Positions 1 through 9,263 are shown, numbered from the stretch's first letter. The stretch is DNA of 64,000 nucleotides from Prosthecomicrobium sp. N25 (GCF_037203705.1 NZ_JBBCAT010000001.1:2763418-2827417); one strand, 5' to 3'. Notes: generated from the letters alone by a model not told the origin. Numbers and translations: made by a program.

Positions 1-1052
1 GCCTCCGCCGCGTACATGCGCTCGTTGAAGGAGCCGAAGAGGACGAGCGGGGGCTTTTCCTTGAGCGACCGGCGCACCGCCTCGTTGTCGGTCTTCGCAC
101 CGGCCCGCCGCGCAACCGCGAGCGTGCAGGGGAGCCCCATCTCGGTCTCGAGGAAATTCCGGATGCCGCGGACGTAGGTCTCGTTCGCCACCACCGCGAA
201 GCTCGCGGTCGCGAAGAAGTCCTGCGTCACCGAGCGCCAGAGGTCCCAGAGCGGCTTGATGGTCGTGTGCTTTTCCCGCGCGATGAAGGGCTGCGGGTCG
301 AGACCGGTCAGCTCGCCGAGCTTCTCCAAAAAGGCCGTCGTGGAGTGGAGCCCGATCGGCGCCTGCAGGTAGGGCCGCTCCAGCTTCTCGCAGAGGAGCC
401 GGCCGAACTCGCGGTAGAGGCAGACGTTGACGTCGGCGTCGAGGAGCTTGGGGATGTCGGCGAGATGGCTCCCGAGCGGGAACACCATGTTGATTTCGCA
501 GCCGATCCCCTCCACGAGGCGGCGGATCTCGGCCAGGTCCGACGGCATGTTGAAGACGCCGTAGCTCGGCCCGATGATGTTGACGCGCGGCTTCTGGCCC
601 TCGCGGCGCGGCTTCGGCGCCGGGATCTTCTTGGCGCCGTACTCGGTCCAGAGCCACAGCATCGCGCGGTTGGCGCTCTGCCACTGGTCCTCGTCGATGG
701 TGCGCGGCAGGAAGCGCTGGATGCCGGTGCCCTCGGGCGTCACGCCACCGCCGATCATCTCGGCGATGGACCCGGTGACGACGACGGCCGGCAGGCTCGG
801 GTCGAGCACCTTGTGGGCGCGCTTCATGGCGCCCTCGGTGCCGTGCTGGCCGAGTTCCTCCTCGCCGAGGCCGGTCACCACGATCGGGAGTTCGTGCGGC
901 GGCAGCGCATCGGTGTAGTGCAGCACGGAGGTGACCGGCAGGTTCTCGCAGCCGACCGGGCCGTCGATGATGACCTGCAGGCCCTTCACCGCCGTGAAGA
1001 CGTAGACGGCGCCCCAGTAGCCACCGGCCCGGTCGTGGTCGAGCACGAGCAT
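1..1052 (-). CDS. bchZ: Chlorophyllide a reductase subunit Z (partial, C-terminus off the left edge)
   Basis: BchZ is one of the two catalytic subunits (with BchY) of chlorophyllide a oxidoreductase, the nitrogenase-like enzyme that reduces ring B in bacteriochlorophyll a synthesis. The translation from the ATG at 1052 begins [19 protein letters not shown] and continues through [16 protein letters not shown] and [16 protein letters not shown], all typical of BchZ. About 350 residues are present, and the frame is open to base 1, so roughly the last quarter is missing. Its ATG shares one base with the bchY stop (TGATG), which implies translational coupling. In purple bacteria puf genes usually follow bchZ; they would lie to the left of this window. 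Confidence 0.95.
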   Translation of the reverse strand, partial: MLVLDHDRAGGYWGAVYVFTAVKGLQVIIDGPVGCENLPVTSVLHYTDALPPHELPIVVTGLGEEELGQHGTEGAMKRAHKVLDPSLPAVVVTGSIAEMIGGGVTPEGTGIQRFLPRTIDEDQWQSANRAMLWLWTEYGAKKIPAPKPRREGQKPRVNIIGPSYGVFNMPSDLAEIRRLVEGIGCEINMVFPLGSHLADIPKLLDADVNVCLYREFGRLLCEKLERPYLQAPIGLHSTTAFLEKLGELTGLDPQPFIAREKHTTIKPLWDLWRSVTQDFFATASFAVVANETYVRGIRNFLETEMGLPCTLAVARRAGAKTDNEAVRRSLKEKPPLVLFGSFNERMYAAE

Positions 1053-2611
1053 CAGACCATCTCCTCCGACTTGCGCGCCTTGGCGAGCTTCTCGAGCTTG
1101 CGCGCGTGGGCCGCCCGGAACTCCGGGTGCGGCTCCGGCCGGTCCTCCCAGACGCCGGCCGCGTCGCCGGTGCCGACGCCCTCGAAGAAGGCCGTCATCC
1201 GGTCGAAGCGCGCCTTGCCGGCGATCGCCGCGTTGACGACGGCGGCGAGGGATCCCGCGCCGGCCGGCCCGAAGAGCGGTCGCGCGGAGATGAGGTTGGT
1301 GAAGTAGAGGGCCGGAGTGGACGCCTCCTTGGCCTTCTGCACGACCGGGGTCGTGCCGATGGCGAGGTCGGGCCGGTATTCGGCGAAGGCGGCCAGGTCC
1401 TGTTCCAGGGAGGCCCGGTACTGGACGTGAACGCCGCGCGCCTCGAGCCAGTCCCGGTCGGCTTCCGAGAAGCGGGTCCGCGGGCATGCGGTGCCGACGT
1501 AGCGCAGGTCCGCGCCGCTCTCGACCAGCAGGCGGGCGACGAGGAGCTCCGAGCCCTCGTAGCCGGAGAGCGTGATGCGTCCCCGGATCGGTGCGCCCGA
1601 GAGAGCGCCGCGGATCGCCGGCAGCACCCGGTTCTGCGCGTCGGCGATCCGGTCGGCGGCGACGCCGGCAGCTCGCCCGACCGCGTCGAGCCAGGCCGCC
1701 GTGCCGTCGTGGCCGACCGGGCCCGAGCCGACAGCGGGGCGGCCGGCGGCATCGAACTCGCGCAGGCTCGCGGTGTAGAAGGGATGGATGGCGGCCACCA
1801 CCGCGCAGTCGAGCGCGGCGTAGAGCTCGCGCCACTCGCGGGTCGGCACCACGGGCCCGGCGGCGAGGCCGAGGGGCTCCAGCATGCGGCCGATCCCGAC
1901 CGGGTCGGCCGGGAACATCTCCCCGAGGAGGGTGACGGTCGGACGTTCGGAGCGCCCGCCACGGGGCGCCTGCACGGGCCCCTGCTCGGCTTCGCGCCGG
2001 GCATAGGCGAGCATGGCGCCGGCGATGACGTCTTTCGCCTCTGCGTGGGTCGGGACACCGAAGCCAGGCACGTCGATGCCGATGATGCGGACGCCGTTGA
2101 TCTCCTTCGGGAGGAGCTGCAGCGGCACGCCGGAGGCCGTGGGCACGCAGAGGTTCGTCACCACGATCGCGTCGTAGAGCGTCGGGTCGGCGAGCTTGAA
2201 GACGGCCTCGCGGATGTCCTCGAAGAGCTTGCCGGTGACCAGCGTCTCGGAGTTGAAGGGCACGTAGCCGACCGTGCGCTTCGCCCCGTAGAAATGGGAG
2301 GTGAAGGTCAGGCCGTAGACGCAGCAGGCCGAGCCGGAGAGCACGGTCGCGGTGCGGCGCATGCGGAGCCCGACGCGAAGGGAGCCGAAGGCCGGGCACA
2401 TGCTCTGCGGCTGGTCGTGGGGCCCGGCCGGGTAGTCGGCCGCGTAGCGCTCCAGCACCTCGCTCTTGCCCGAGGCGGCCGCGGCGCGGCGCATCTCGTC
2501 CCGTCCGGCGTGGCAGCCGATGCCGTCGCCCGAGGGGGTGAGCACCGGGGTGGACGCGTCGGGGCGCCCGGGAGGGGAGATGTCAGGCCGGCCGGCCGGT
2601 TCGGGACCCAT
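1052..2611 (-). CDS. bchY: Chlorophyllide a reductase subunit Y
   Basis: BchY pairs with BchZ as the NifD/NifK-like catalytic component of chlorophyllide a reductase. The product is 519 residues. Cysteines expected for iron-sulfur binding occur in the N-terminal half ([30 protein letters not shown]). The open frame extends to 2989, but the upstream part is a shadow of bchX. The start at 2611 is chosen because it follows the bchX stop by 10 bases with GAGGAGG in front of it. The first 50 or so residues are Gly/Pro/Ala-rich and variable; conservation starts near [11 protein letters not shown]. It is the fourth gene of the crtE/F-bchCXYZ run. Confidence 0.95.
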   Translation of the reverse strand: MGPEPAGRPDISPPGRPDASTPVLTPSGDGIGCHAGRDEMRRAAAASGKSEVLERYAADYPAGPHDQPQSMCPAFGSLRVGLRMRRTATVLSGSACCVYGLTFTSHFYGAKRTVGYVPFNSETLVTGKLFEDIREAVFKLADPTLYDAIVVTNLCVPTASGVPLQLLPKEINGVRIIGIDVPGFGVPTHAEAKDVIAGAMLAYARREAEQGPVQAPRGGRSERPTVTLLGEMFPADPVGIGRMLEPLGLAAGPVVPTREWRELYAALDCAVVAAIHPFYTASLREFDAAGRPAVGSGPVGHDGTAAWLDAVGRAAGVAADRIADAQNRVLPAIRGALSGAPIRGRITLSGYEGSELLVARLLVESGADLRYVGTACPRTRFSEADRDWLEARGVHVQYRASLEQDLAAFAEYRPDLAIGTTPVVQKAKEASTPALYFTNLISARPLFGPAGAGSLAAVVNAAIAGKARFDRMTAFFEGVGTGDAAGVWEDRPEPHPEFRAAHARKLEKLAKARKSEEMV

Positions 2612-2621
2612 GATCGCCTCC

Positions 2622-3647
2622 TCAGACCGCGTCGTAGACGATTTCGAGGGACGGCTTGCGCAGCTCGGATCGGCCGCACATGTCCTCGAGGGTGGCGGGT
2701 TGAAGCACCACGCCGCGCCCGACCGCATCCCCCTTGAAGAGCCCGAGGAGGTCCTCGTGGGCGAGGGGCGTGGGCTTGACCGGCGGCGCGGTGGCGACGT
2801 TCTGGGCGAGCACGTCGAAGAGCGGCGCCCACCGGTCGCCGGGGCGGCCGACGATCTCGTAGTTGGCGCTCTTGCGGCGGATGTCCTCGTCGGCGGGAAT
2901 GGCGGCGAGGATCGGGATTCCGACGGCCTCCGCGAAGGCGTGCGCCTCGCCGGTGCCGTCGTCCTTGTTGACCACCATGCCGGCGACACCGACGTTGCCG
3001 CCGAGCTTGCGGAAATACTGGACCGCCGAGCAGACGTTGTTGGCGACGTAGAGGGACTGCAGGTCGTTGGAGCCGACCACGATCACCTTCTGGCACATGT
3101 CGCGGGCGATCGGCAGGCCGAAGCCGCCGCACACCACGTCGCCCAGGAAGTCGAGCAGCACGTAGTCGAAGCCCCACTCGTGGAAGCCGAGCTTCTCCAG
3201 GAGTTCGAAGCCGTGGATGATGCCGCGCCCGCCGCAGCCGCGGCCGACCTCCGGCCCGCCGAGTTCCATGGCGAAGACGCCGTCGCGCTTGAAGCAGACG
3301 TCGCCGATCGCGACGTCCTCGCCGGCGAGCTTCTTCTTCGCCGAGGTCTCGATGATGGTCGGGCAGGCCCGGCCGCCGAACAGGAGCGAGGTCGTGTCGC
3401 TCTTCGGGTCGCAGCCGATCAGCAGGACCTTCTTGCCTTGCTGCGCCATGTTGTAGGACAGGTTGGCGAGCGTGAAGGACTTGCCGATCCCGCCCTTGCC
3501 ATAGATGGCGATGACTTGGGTCTCCTTGGTCACCGGCCCCGTGGCGACGGGTGCGGGCGCCTCGGCCGCCTCGTTCCTTAGGCGCGCCGTCATGGCCTCG
3601 CCGAGAAGGGTGACATTGCCGGTTTCCGGTCTCGCGTTCATGCGCAT
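2622..3647 (-). CDS. bchX: Chlorophyllide a reductase iron protein subunit X
   Basis: This is the NifH/BchL-like ATP-dependent reductase that passes electrons from its [4Fe-4S] cluster to BchYZ. The product is 341 residues. The P-loop GKGGIGKS lies at residues 50-57, and the cluster cysteines are probably Cys138 (GRGCGGRG) and Cys173 (GDVVCGGFG), the spacing expected in this family. The first 40 residues are a family-typical N-terminal extension absent from NifH. The start overlaps the end of bchC by 10 bases; an alternative ATG two codons in (3641) would reduce the overlap to 4 bases. All signature residues are intact, so the gene looks functional. Confidence 0.96.
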   Translation of the reverse strand: MRMNARPETGNVTLLGEAMTARLRNEAAEAPAPVATGPVTKETQVIAIYGKGGIGKSFTLANLSYNMAQQGKKVLLIGCDPKSDTTSLLFGGRACPTIIETSAKKKLAGEDVAIGDVCFKRDGVFAMELGGPEVGRGCGGRGIIHGFELLEKLGFHEWGFDYVLLDFLGDVVCGGFGLPIARDMCQKVIVVGSNDLQSLYVANNVCSAVQYFRKLGGNVGVAGMVVNKDDGTGEAHAFAEAVGIPILAAIPADEDIRRKSANYEIVGRPGDRWAPLFDVLAQNVATAPPVKPTPLAHEDLLGLFKGDAVGRGVVLQPATLEDMCGRSELRKPSLEIVYDAV

Positions 3648-4573
3648 CCCCTCCAGTCCAGGATCATCTTCAGGCAGCCCGGATCATCGAAAGCGGTCCG
3701 GTAGGCGTCCGCGGCGCCGTCCACGGCGCGGACGTGAGTGACGAGGCCGTCGAGCGAGAGGCGGCCGGAGTCGACCAGGGCCTTGGCGGCCGTCAGATCC
3801 TCCGGCTTCCACTCGGCGGCGATGCGGATGCGCGCCTCGCGCATGAAGGCGGGCGGGAAGGCGAAGCCGACGCGGCCCTCGTAGAAGCCGGCGAGCACCA
3901 CCTCGCCGCCCGGGGCGAGCCGGGCGATCATCCGGTCGATGGCGTCCGGGGCGCCGCTCGCGTCGAGGGCGACCGAATAGTCCCGGCGCGTGTCCTCGTC
4001 CGGCTGCAGGACCGTGTAGCGGCCGTCGGGCCTGGCGCGGGTCGGGTTCGTCTCCCAGACGACCGGCGGGGCGGCGCCGAGCGCCATGGCGACCCGCACG
4101 ATCAGACGGCCGAGGACGCCGTGGCCGACGACCAGCTTCGGCGGCGGACCGCCGGCGACCGCATGGTGCGCCGTGGCCGCCAGGGCGAGCAGGACACCCT
4201 TCTCGGCCAGGTCGGGGCGGATCGGGGCCGCGCGGCTGCCGGGCACCACGAGCCGGCTCGCGGCGCCGCCGAACAGGCCCCGCACGGAGGTGAAGCAGCG
4301 CGATCCCGGCACGAAGACGGTCTCGCCGACCGTGCGGCCCGAGTCGGGCCCGGCCTCGACGACGCGCCCGACCGTCTCGTAGCCCGGCACCAGCGGGTAG
4401 CCGAGCCCGGGGAAGGGCGGCATGCGGCCGGAATAGAGGAGGCGTTCAGTGCCGGTGGAGATGCCCGAATAGGCCACGTCCACCACCACATCCGAGGCCG
4501 AGGGCTCCTGCAGCTCGACCGGTTCCACGGCGAGCCGCTCCGGAGCTTCCAGGACGACGGCGAGGGCTTGCAT
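3638..4573 (-). CDS. bchC: 3-hydroxyethyl bacteriochlorophyllide a dehydrogenase
   Basis: BchC oxidises the C3 hydroxyethyl group to the acetyl group of bacteriochlorophyllide a. The 311-residue protein belongs to the zinc-type (MDR) alcohol dehydrogenase superfamily. It starts MQALAVVLEAPERLAVEPV and contains GYPLVPGYETVGRVVEAG and the nucleotide-binding stretch VVGHGVLGRLIVRVA (GxGxxG). Its place between crtF and bchX is the standard purple-bacterial order. Two PpsR-type sites sit directly upstream (4615-4658), so it probably has its own light/oxygen-regulated promoter in addition to read-through from crtE/crtF. Confidence 0.95.
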   Translation of the reverse strand: MQALAVVLEAPERLAVEPVELQEPSASDVVVDVAYSGISTGTERLLYSGRMPPFPGLGYPLVPGYETVGRVVEAGPDSGRTVGETVFVPGSRCFTSVRGLFGGAASRLVVPGSRAAPIRPDLAEKGVLLALAATAHHAVAGGPPPKLVVGHGVLGRLIVRVAMALGAAPPVVWETNPTRARPDGRYTVLQPDEDTRRDYSVALDASGAPDAIDRMIARLAPGGEVVLAGFYEGRVGFAFPPAFMREARIRIAAEWKPEDLTAAKALVDSGRLSLDGLVTHVRAVDGAADAYRTAFDDPGCLKMILDWRGCA

Positions 4574-4614
4574 GGAGGTTCTCCGTCCCGGCGACTGCGC
4601 GGTTGCTTGTTGAG

Positions 4615-4658
4615 TGTCAGTATGGATGGACGTCAGAAAGTGTCAAGGAAAGTTTACG
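4615..4658 (-). promoter_or_regulatory. Tandem PpsR/CrtJ-type operators upstream of bchC
   Basis: Two near-matches to the TGT-N12-ACA PpsR/CrtJ consensus occur in tandem. TGT at 4615 is followed 12 bases later by ACG at 4630, and TGT at 4641 by ACG at 4656. The sites are separated by 8 bases (4633-4640), the arrangement described for the CrtJ-controlled bchC promoter of Rhodobacter capsulatus. Each differs from the consensus only in the last base. The block lies 42-85 bases upstream of the bchC ATG, in the gap after crtF. Repression of bchCXYZ under aerobic conditions is inferred. Confidence 0.7.
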
Positions 4659-4668
4659 CCTCTTCCTG

Positions 4669-5820
4669 TCAATCCGGATTCGGCCGAGCCAGGAGCACCC
4701 CGGCCAGCATCGGCCGGGCGGTGCGCACCGGACGCACGGAGGCGAAGCCGGCACGGCCCAGGAGGGCGGCGAGTTCGGCCGCGGAGCGCGGCCGGCCGCT
4801 GCCCATGGCGAGCAGGTAGAAGCCGAAATACGCTTCTCCCATGCGCTCCGCGCCCGGCGTGTCCGCCATCGGTTCGGCGACGATCAGCATGCCGTCGCGG
4901 GGCAATGCCGCGCGGGCCTTGGCGAAGAGGTCGAGGACCACGTCGTCGTCATGGTCGTGCGCGACTCGGACGATCGAGATGGCATCCGCACCGACGGGCA
5001 GGGCCTGGTCGCGGAAGCTGCCGCCGACCGCGTCGGCCCGGTCGCCGAGGCCCGCGGCCGCGAAGCGGGCGCGTGCGATCTCCGCGACGGGCGGCAGGTC
5101 GAACAGCGTGACATGCAGGCCGGGGGCGCGCGCGGCGGCCCGGCGCAGGAAGGTGCCGTCCCCGCCGCCCACGTCCATCAGGCGGCGAATCCGGGAGAGC
5201 GGCACGGCGTCCAGCACATCCTCGGCGACGAAGCCCTGCGAGGCGGCCATGAGGCGGCTGTAGGCGGCGACGTCGTCTTCTGCCGGGCGATCGCCGGCGG
5301 CGCGGCGCGCATAGGGCCAGAATCGCCCCAGCTCGGTCTCGGGTCGCGCGCCGGAGAGGAGCGCGAGCGGGTCGGCGAGGTCCCGGTAGAAGAGGTCGTG
5401 GTGGGCGATCATCTCGGCGAGGCCGGGATTGCCGAGGAGCGCCGCGCCGCGCCGGCCGAGGCCCCAGCGGTCGTTGCTGCGGCGCTCCGTCAGCCTCAAC
5501 GTGGCGGCAGCGGCAAGGAGGCGCTCCATGCCGGCCGGAGGCAGGCCGGTTCGCGCCGAAAGGGCGGCGGCGGTCGCCGGTGCCTCGGCGAGAATCGCGA
5601 AGAGGTCCAGCTTCACTGCGGCCGAGAGCACCTGCGCGTAGACGAAGCCGGCCGTGATGTCGAAGAGCGCGCTCGCCTCCGCGGTGGCGATCGGCCGGGT
5701 CAGAGGGAAACGGGCCGCGGCGCGCTGGAAGCGCTGGCTCGACAGGATGCGGTCGCGCAGGCCGAGAAGCCTGTCGCGGAGGCCAAGCGGGGCGGGCCGC
5801 GAGGCGCCTTGCGGGGTCAT
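4669..5820 (-). CDS. crtF: Demethylspheroidene (hydroxyneurosporene) O-methyltransferase
   Basis: CrtF transfers a methyl group from S-adenosylmethionine to the C1 hydroxyl of acyclic carotenoids in the spheroidene/spirilloxanthin pathway. The product is 383 residues. The N-terminal half contains LFDITAGFVYAQVLSA and a winged-helix-like dimerisation domain. The C-terminal half has the SAM-binding motif DVGGGDGTFLRRA, DLPPVAEIARAR and the RVAHDHDDD segment typical of the caffeate-type O-methyltransferase family. The ATG at 5820 is preceded by GGGGAGG; the open frame upstream of it is only a shadow of crtE. It lies 41 bases after crtE and is almost certainly co-transcribed with it. Confidence 0.94.
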   Translation of the reverse strand: MTPQGASRPAPLGLRDRLLGLRDRILSSQRFQRAAARFPLTRPIATAEASALFDITAGFVYAQVLSAAVKLDLFAILAEAPATAAALSARTGLPPAGMERLLAAAATLRLTERRSNDRWGLGRRGAALLGNPGLAEMIAHHDLFYRDLADPLALLSGARPETELGRFWPYARRAAGDRPAEDDVAAYSRLMAASQGFVAEDVLDAVPLSRIRRLMDVGGGDGTFLRRAAARAPGLHVTLFDLPPVAEIARARFAAAGLGDRADAVGGSFRDQALPVGADAISIVRVAHDHDDDVVLDLFAKARAALPRDGMLIVAEPMADTPGAERMGEAYFGFYLLAMGSGRPRSAAELAALLGRAGFASVRPVRTARPMLAGVLLARPNPD

Positions 5821-5861
5821 GCTGCCTCCCCTTGGAGAATCGGGCGGCGGGGTGGCCCCGG

Positions 5862-6731
5862 TCAGGCCGCCGAGAGGGCCAGCTCCGCCGGCACGAACGA
5901 CTTGCATTCCTTCACGACCAGCGCCTCGAGCGAAGTCCGGCCGGGGCAGGGCGGGATGGCTGCAGCGGCATCGGCCACGAGGGTGTCGAGGCGTGCCAGG
6001 GCCCCGGCCAGGCCGAGTTCGAGGGCGGCGCTCGGGCGGCCGAGCGCGGCATCGCGGCCGACCGGCTTGCCGATCGCCTCGGACGTCGCGGCGAAGTCGG
6101 CGATGTCGTCGGCGACCTGGTAGGCCTCGCCGATGAGGTTGCCGAAGGAGCGCCAGGCGTCGGCGGGCGCGCCGGCCGCCGCGGCGCCGGCCATGGTGGC
6201 GCCGGCGAAGAGCGCGCCGGTCTTGGCGCGGTGGTAGTCGCCGAGGGGCACGAAGGGCTCGCATTCCCAGGCCTGGCCGCCGACGATCCCGCCTCCGGCA
6301 CCGACCGCGCCGGCGACGATGCGGACGAGGTTCGCCAGGCGCCGGGGCTTGCCGGCCGCCTGCAGGGCGAGAAGCTCGAAGGCCAGCACGATCAGGCCGT
6401 CGCCGACCAGGAGGGCGGTCGGCTCGCCGAAGGCCCTGTGGACGGACGGGCGCCCGCGTCGGGTCGCCGCGTCGTCGAAGCAGGGCATGTCATCGTGGAC
6501 GAGCGAGGCGCAGTGCAGGAGCTCGATCGATGCCGCCGCCGCGTCCGCCGCGTCGGGGTCGTCGTCGCCGCAGGCCCAGGCGACGGCGAGCGCCAGCCTG
6601 GGACGGATGCGATGCCCGCCGGGAAAGACCGCATACCGCATGGCTTCGGCGAGGCGCGGCGGACAGCCGGCTTCCGTGGACAGCGCAAGGGCACTCCGGA
6701 GCGCCCGTTCCAACCGCGTCTTCACGTCCAT
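5862..6731 (-). CDS. crtE: Geranylgeranyl diphosphate synthase
   Basis: CrtE condenses isopentenyl diphosphate with farnesyl diphosphate to make geranylgeranyl diphosphate, the precursor of carotenoids and the bacteriochlorophyll tail. From the chosen start the protein has 289 residues. Both prenyltransferase aspartate-rich motifs are present: HDDMPCFDDA near residue 80 and DDIAD in the C-terminal half. The start at 6731 (MDVKTRLERA) has GGGAGG six bases upstream. A start at 6782 is possible but would place the coding region inside the PpsR site at 6777-6794 and lacks such a ribosome-binding site. It is first in the crtE-crtF-bchCXYZ run. Confidence 0.93.
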   Translation of the reverse strand: MDVKTRLERALRSALALSTEAGCPPRLAEAMRYAVFPGGHRIRPRLALAVAWACGDDDPDAADAAAASIELLHCASLVHDDMPCFDDAATRRGRPSVHRAFGEPTALLVGDGLIVLAFELLALQAAGKPRRLANLVRIVAGAVGAGGGIVGGQAWECEPFVPLGDYHRAKTGALFAGATMAGAAAAGAPADAWRSFGNLIGEAYQVADDIADFAATSEAIGKPVGRDAALGRPSAALELGLAGALARLDTLVADAAAAIPPCPGRTSLEALVVKECKSFVPAELALSAA

Positions 6732-6776
6732 GCCGACCTCCCAGGAGACTGTCCCCGGCTTGCGGTTCTCATCGAC

Positions 6777-6794
6777 TGTCAACTATGATGGACA
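6777..6794. promoter_or_regulatory. PpsR/CrtJ-type operator in the divergent crtE/crtD promoter
   Basis: This is an exact TGT-N12-ACA match in the 108-base gap between the divergent crtE and crtD starts. Its left part (TGTCAACTATG) resembles the first bchC site (TGTCAGTATGG). One site between two divergent promoters could repress both crtEF-bchCXYZ and crtDC in oxygen and light. No second full consensus match is seen nearby. Confidence 0.75.
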
Positions 6795-6839
6795 CCACAA
6801 AGCGTCCAAGTCAATGAGGGACAGCGCGGGGAGGGAGAG

Positions 6840-8393
6840 GTGGCAGAGGACACGGTGGTGATCGTCGGTGCCGGCATGGGCGGTCTTGCCGCCGCCCTCC
6901 TGCTGGCCGGCCGTGGCCTCGACGTGCTCGTCCTGGAGAAGGCGGCCACGCCGGGCGGCAAGATGCGCGAGGTGATGGCCGGCGGCCGCCCGGTGGATTC
7001 CGGGCCGACTGTGCTCACCATGCGGTGGGTTTTCGACGCGCTCCTGGAGGCCGCCGGAGCGCGCCTGGACGACCACGTCCGGCTGGTGCCGGCCGGGATC
7101 CTGGCGCGGCATGCCTGGAGCGAGACGGAGCGGCTCGACCTTCACGCCGATCCCGAGGCCTCCGCGGAGGCCGTCGGGGCCTTCGCGGGCTCCGCAGAAG
7201 CCCGCCGTTTCCGCGACTTCTGCCGGGCCTCGGCGGCCGTCTATCGCGCGCTCGAAGGTCCCTTCATCCGGGCGCCCCGGCCCTCGCTCCTCGGCATGCC
7301 CTTTGATCTCGGCCTCGCGGGGGCGGGCATCCTGGCCCGCAGCGCGCTCGCCGGCACCATGATGCGGGCGCTCGGCCGCCAGTTCCGCGACCCGCGCCTC
7401 GTCCAGCTCTTCGGCCGGTACGCGACCTATTGCGGCTCGTCACCCTACCGGGCCCCGCCGATCCTGACCCTCGTCGCGCATGTGGAGCAGCAGGGTGTCT
7501 CGATGGTCGCCGGCGGCATGCACCAGATCGCCCGCGCCCTCGCGGGCCTCGTGGTTCGGCGCGGCGGTCGGATCCGTTACGGGGCCGAGGTGCGGGCGAT
7601 CCTGACCCGGGACGGCCGGCTCGACGGCGTCCGCCTCGCCGGCGGGGAGGCGATCGCGGCCCGCACGGTGCTCTTCAACGGCGACGCCGCGGCGCTCGCG
7701 ACCGGCCTCCTCGGCCCCGCCGCGGCGCGCGCGGTGCCCCCGCAGCCGGCGGCGCGGCGCAGCCTGTCGGCGGTGACCTGGTCGGTGTCGGCCGACACGA
7801 CCGGGTTCCCGCTCGTGCGCCACAGCGTCTTCTTCTCGCGCGACTACCAGGCCGAGTTCGACGCCGTGTTCCGGGACGGCCGGCTGCCGGGCGAGCCGAC
7901 CGTCTACGTCTGCGCCCAGGACAGGCTGGACGGCCCGCCTGAGGCACCCGGCCCGGAGCGCCTCCTCGTCCTCGTCAACGCGCCGGCGACCGGCGACGCC
8001 CGTAGCTTCCCGCCCTCGGAGATCGACCCATGCCGCACGCGGACCTTCGCGCAGCTGGCCCGTTGCGGGCTGGCTGTGCATCTCCGGCCGGAGGCCACGG
8101 TGACGACGACGCCGGCCCATTTCGCGCGGATGTTTCCGGGGACGGGGGGCGCCCTCTACGGGCCGGCGAACCACGGCTGGCTCGCCTCGTTCCGCCGACC
8201 GGGGAGCCGGACGGCGCTGCCGGGCCTCTACCTGGCGGGGGGGAGCGTTCATCCGGGACCGGGGGTGCCGATGGCGGCGCTGTCGGGGATGCGAGCCGCC
8301 GAGGCGATCCTCGCCGACCGGATCCGGAGACCTTCCGCTTCGACCGTCCGGTCCCCCCGGGCGGCTATGTCTGGTGGTACCTCGACGGCCTGA
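6840..8393 (+). CDS. crtD: Hydroxyneurosporene/methoxyneurosporene desaturase
   Basis: CrtD introduces the C3,4 double bond into hydroxylated or methoxylated acyclic carotenoids. The 517-residue product is a CrtI-type flavoenzyme, with an N-terminal dinucleotide-binding motif VIVGAGMGGLAAALLL (residues 6-21) followed by EKAATPGGKM, and the C-terminal FAD-binding motif GLYLAGGSVHPGPGVPMAALSG. The start is GTG, preceded by GGGGAGGGAGA; no ATG in frame lies close by. CrtD homologues usually stop soon after the AAEAILADR segment, but here about 22 low-complexity residues follow, overlapping sequence that codes for CrtC in another frame. See crtC for the possible deletion or frameshift at this junction. 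Confidence 0.92.
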   Translation: MAEDTVVIVGAGMGGLAAALLLAGRGLDVLVLEKAATPGGKMREVMAGGRPVDSGPTVLTMRWVFDALLEAAGARLDDHVRLVPAGILARHAWSETERLDLHADPEASAEAVGAFAGSAEARRFRDFCRASAAVYRALEGPFIRAPRPSLLGMPFDLGLAGAGILARSALAGTMMRALGRQFRDPRLVQLFGRYATYCGSSPYRAPPILTLVAHVEQQGVSMVAGGMHQIARALAGLVVRRGGRIRYGAEVRAILTRDGRLDGVRLAGGEAIAARTVLFNGDAAALATGLLGPAAARAVPPQPAARRSLSAVTWSVSADTTGFPLVRHSVFFSRDYQAEFDAVFRDGRLPGEPTVYVCAQDRLDGPPEAPGPERLLVLVNAPATGDARSFPPSEIDPCRTRTFAQLARCGLAVHLRPEATVTTTPAHFARMFPGTGGALYGPANHGWLASFRRPGSRTALPGLYLAGGSVHPGPGVPMAALSGMRAAEAILADRIRRPSASTVRSPRAAMSGGTSTA

Positions 8394-9259
8394 GCGACGA
8401 CGGCCTCAACGCCATCACGGTCATCGCCTTCGTGGGCAGCGTCTTCTCGCCCTACTACGCCTGGGCGCGCCGGCGCGGGGGCGGGCTGGCCGACCCGGAG
8501 AACCATTGCGCCATCAACGTCTGCCTCTACGGCGCGCGCGGCCGCTGGGCGATGACCGAGCGGGGCCGGCGCCATATGGTGCGCGAGCCCGCCCGCCTGC
8601 AGGTCGGGCCGAGCGCGGTCGCCTGGGACGGTCGGGCCCTCGTGATCGATGTGGACGAGACGACGGTGCCGGTGCCGCGGCGCCTGAAGGGCCGCATCCG
8701 CCTGACGCCCCTGCTGGCCCCCGGGCGGAGCTTCGAGATCGGCACGGCCGGTGCCCATGTCTGGCGCCCGATCGCGCCGCGCGCGCGTGTAGAGGTGCGC
8801 TTCGACAGCCCGGCGCTCGCCTGGGACGGGGACGGCTATCTCGACATGAACGAGGGGCGGGAGCCGCTCGAGGCCGGGTTCCGGTCCTGGCACTGGTCGC
8901 GCGCGCCCTCGGGCGACGGCGCCCTGGTCCTCTACGACATGCTCCGGAGGGACGGCACCGCGGGACGGCTGGCGCTCGGCTTCGAGGCGGACGGCACGGT
9001 ACGGGACCTGGAGCCGCCGCCCGAATTGGCCCTGCCGCGGACCGGCTGGCGCGTCGCCCGCGCCGCCCGCAGCGACCCCGGTGCGCCGCCGGCGGTGCTG
9101 CGGACCCTGGAGGACACGCCCTTCTATGCCCGCTCCCTCGTCAGCTCGACGATCCGCGGCCGGCCCGTCACGGCCATGCACGAGAGCCTCGACCTCGACC
9201 GCTTCGCAGCCCCGATCGTGCAGGCGATGTTGCCGTTCCGGATGCCGCGCCGGAGCTAG
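8327..9259 (+). CDS. crtC: Acyclic carotenoid 1,2-hydratase (hydroxyneurosporene synthase), start unclear
   Basis: CrtC adds water to the 1,2 double bond of neurosporene or lycopene. The recognisable domain begins FRFDRPVPPGGYVWWYLDGLSDDG near 8333 and runs to the stop at 9259, including FSPYYAWARRR, INVCLYG and SWHWSRAPSG. The start is odd. In this frame the nearest upstream ATG is at 8030 and the nearest TTG at 8063, about 300 bases inside crtD, and the first downstream GTG (8432) would remove conserved sequence. I give coordinates from where homology begins. A lost start codon, a frameshift joining crtD and crtC, or a sequence error are all possible. Expression by coupling from crtD cannot be judged from sequence. 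Confidence 0.8.
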   Translation, partial: ETFRFDRPVPPGGYVWWYLDGLSDDGLNAITVIAFVGSVFSPYYAWARRRGGGLADPENHCAINVCLYGARGRWAMTERGRRHMVREPARLQVGPSAVAWDGRALVIDVDETTVPVPRRLKGRIRLTPLLAPGRSFEIGTAGAHVWRPIAPRARVEVRFDSPALAWDGDGYLDMNEGREPLEAGFRSWHWSRAPSGDGALVLYDMLRRDGTAGRLALGFEADGTVRDLEPPPELALPRTGWRVARAARSDPGAPPAVLRTLEDTPFYARSLVSSTIRGRPVTAMHESLDLDRFAAPIVQAMLPFRMPRRS

Positions 9260-9263
9260 CCGC

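Noticed and set aside
267-1307. Long plus-strand open frame opposite bchZ/bchY
   Set aside because: It is antisense to well-conserved bchZ and bchY coding sequence, Arg/Ala/Gly-rich and without recognisable motifs, as expected for shadow frames in GC-rich DNA.
6803-6823. Possible second PpsR site next to the crtE/crtD site
   Set aside because: No TGT-N12-ACA or close variant is found at the expected 8-base spacing.
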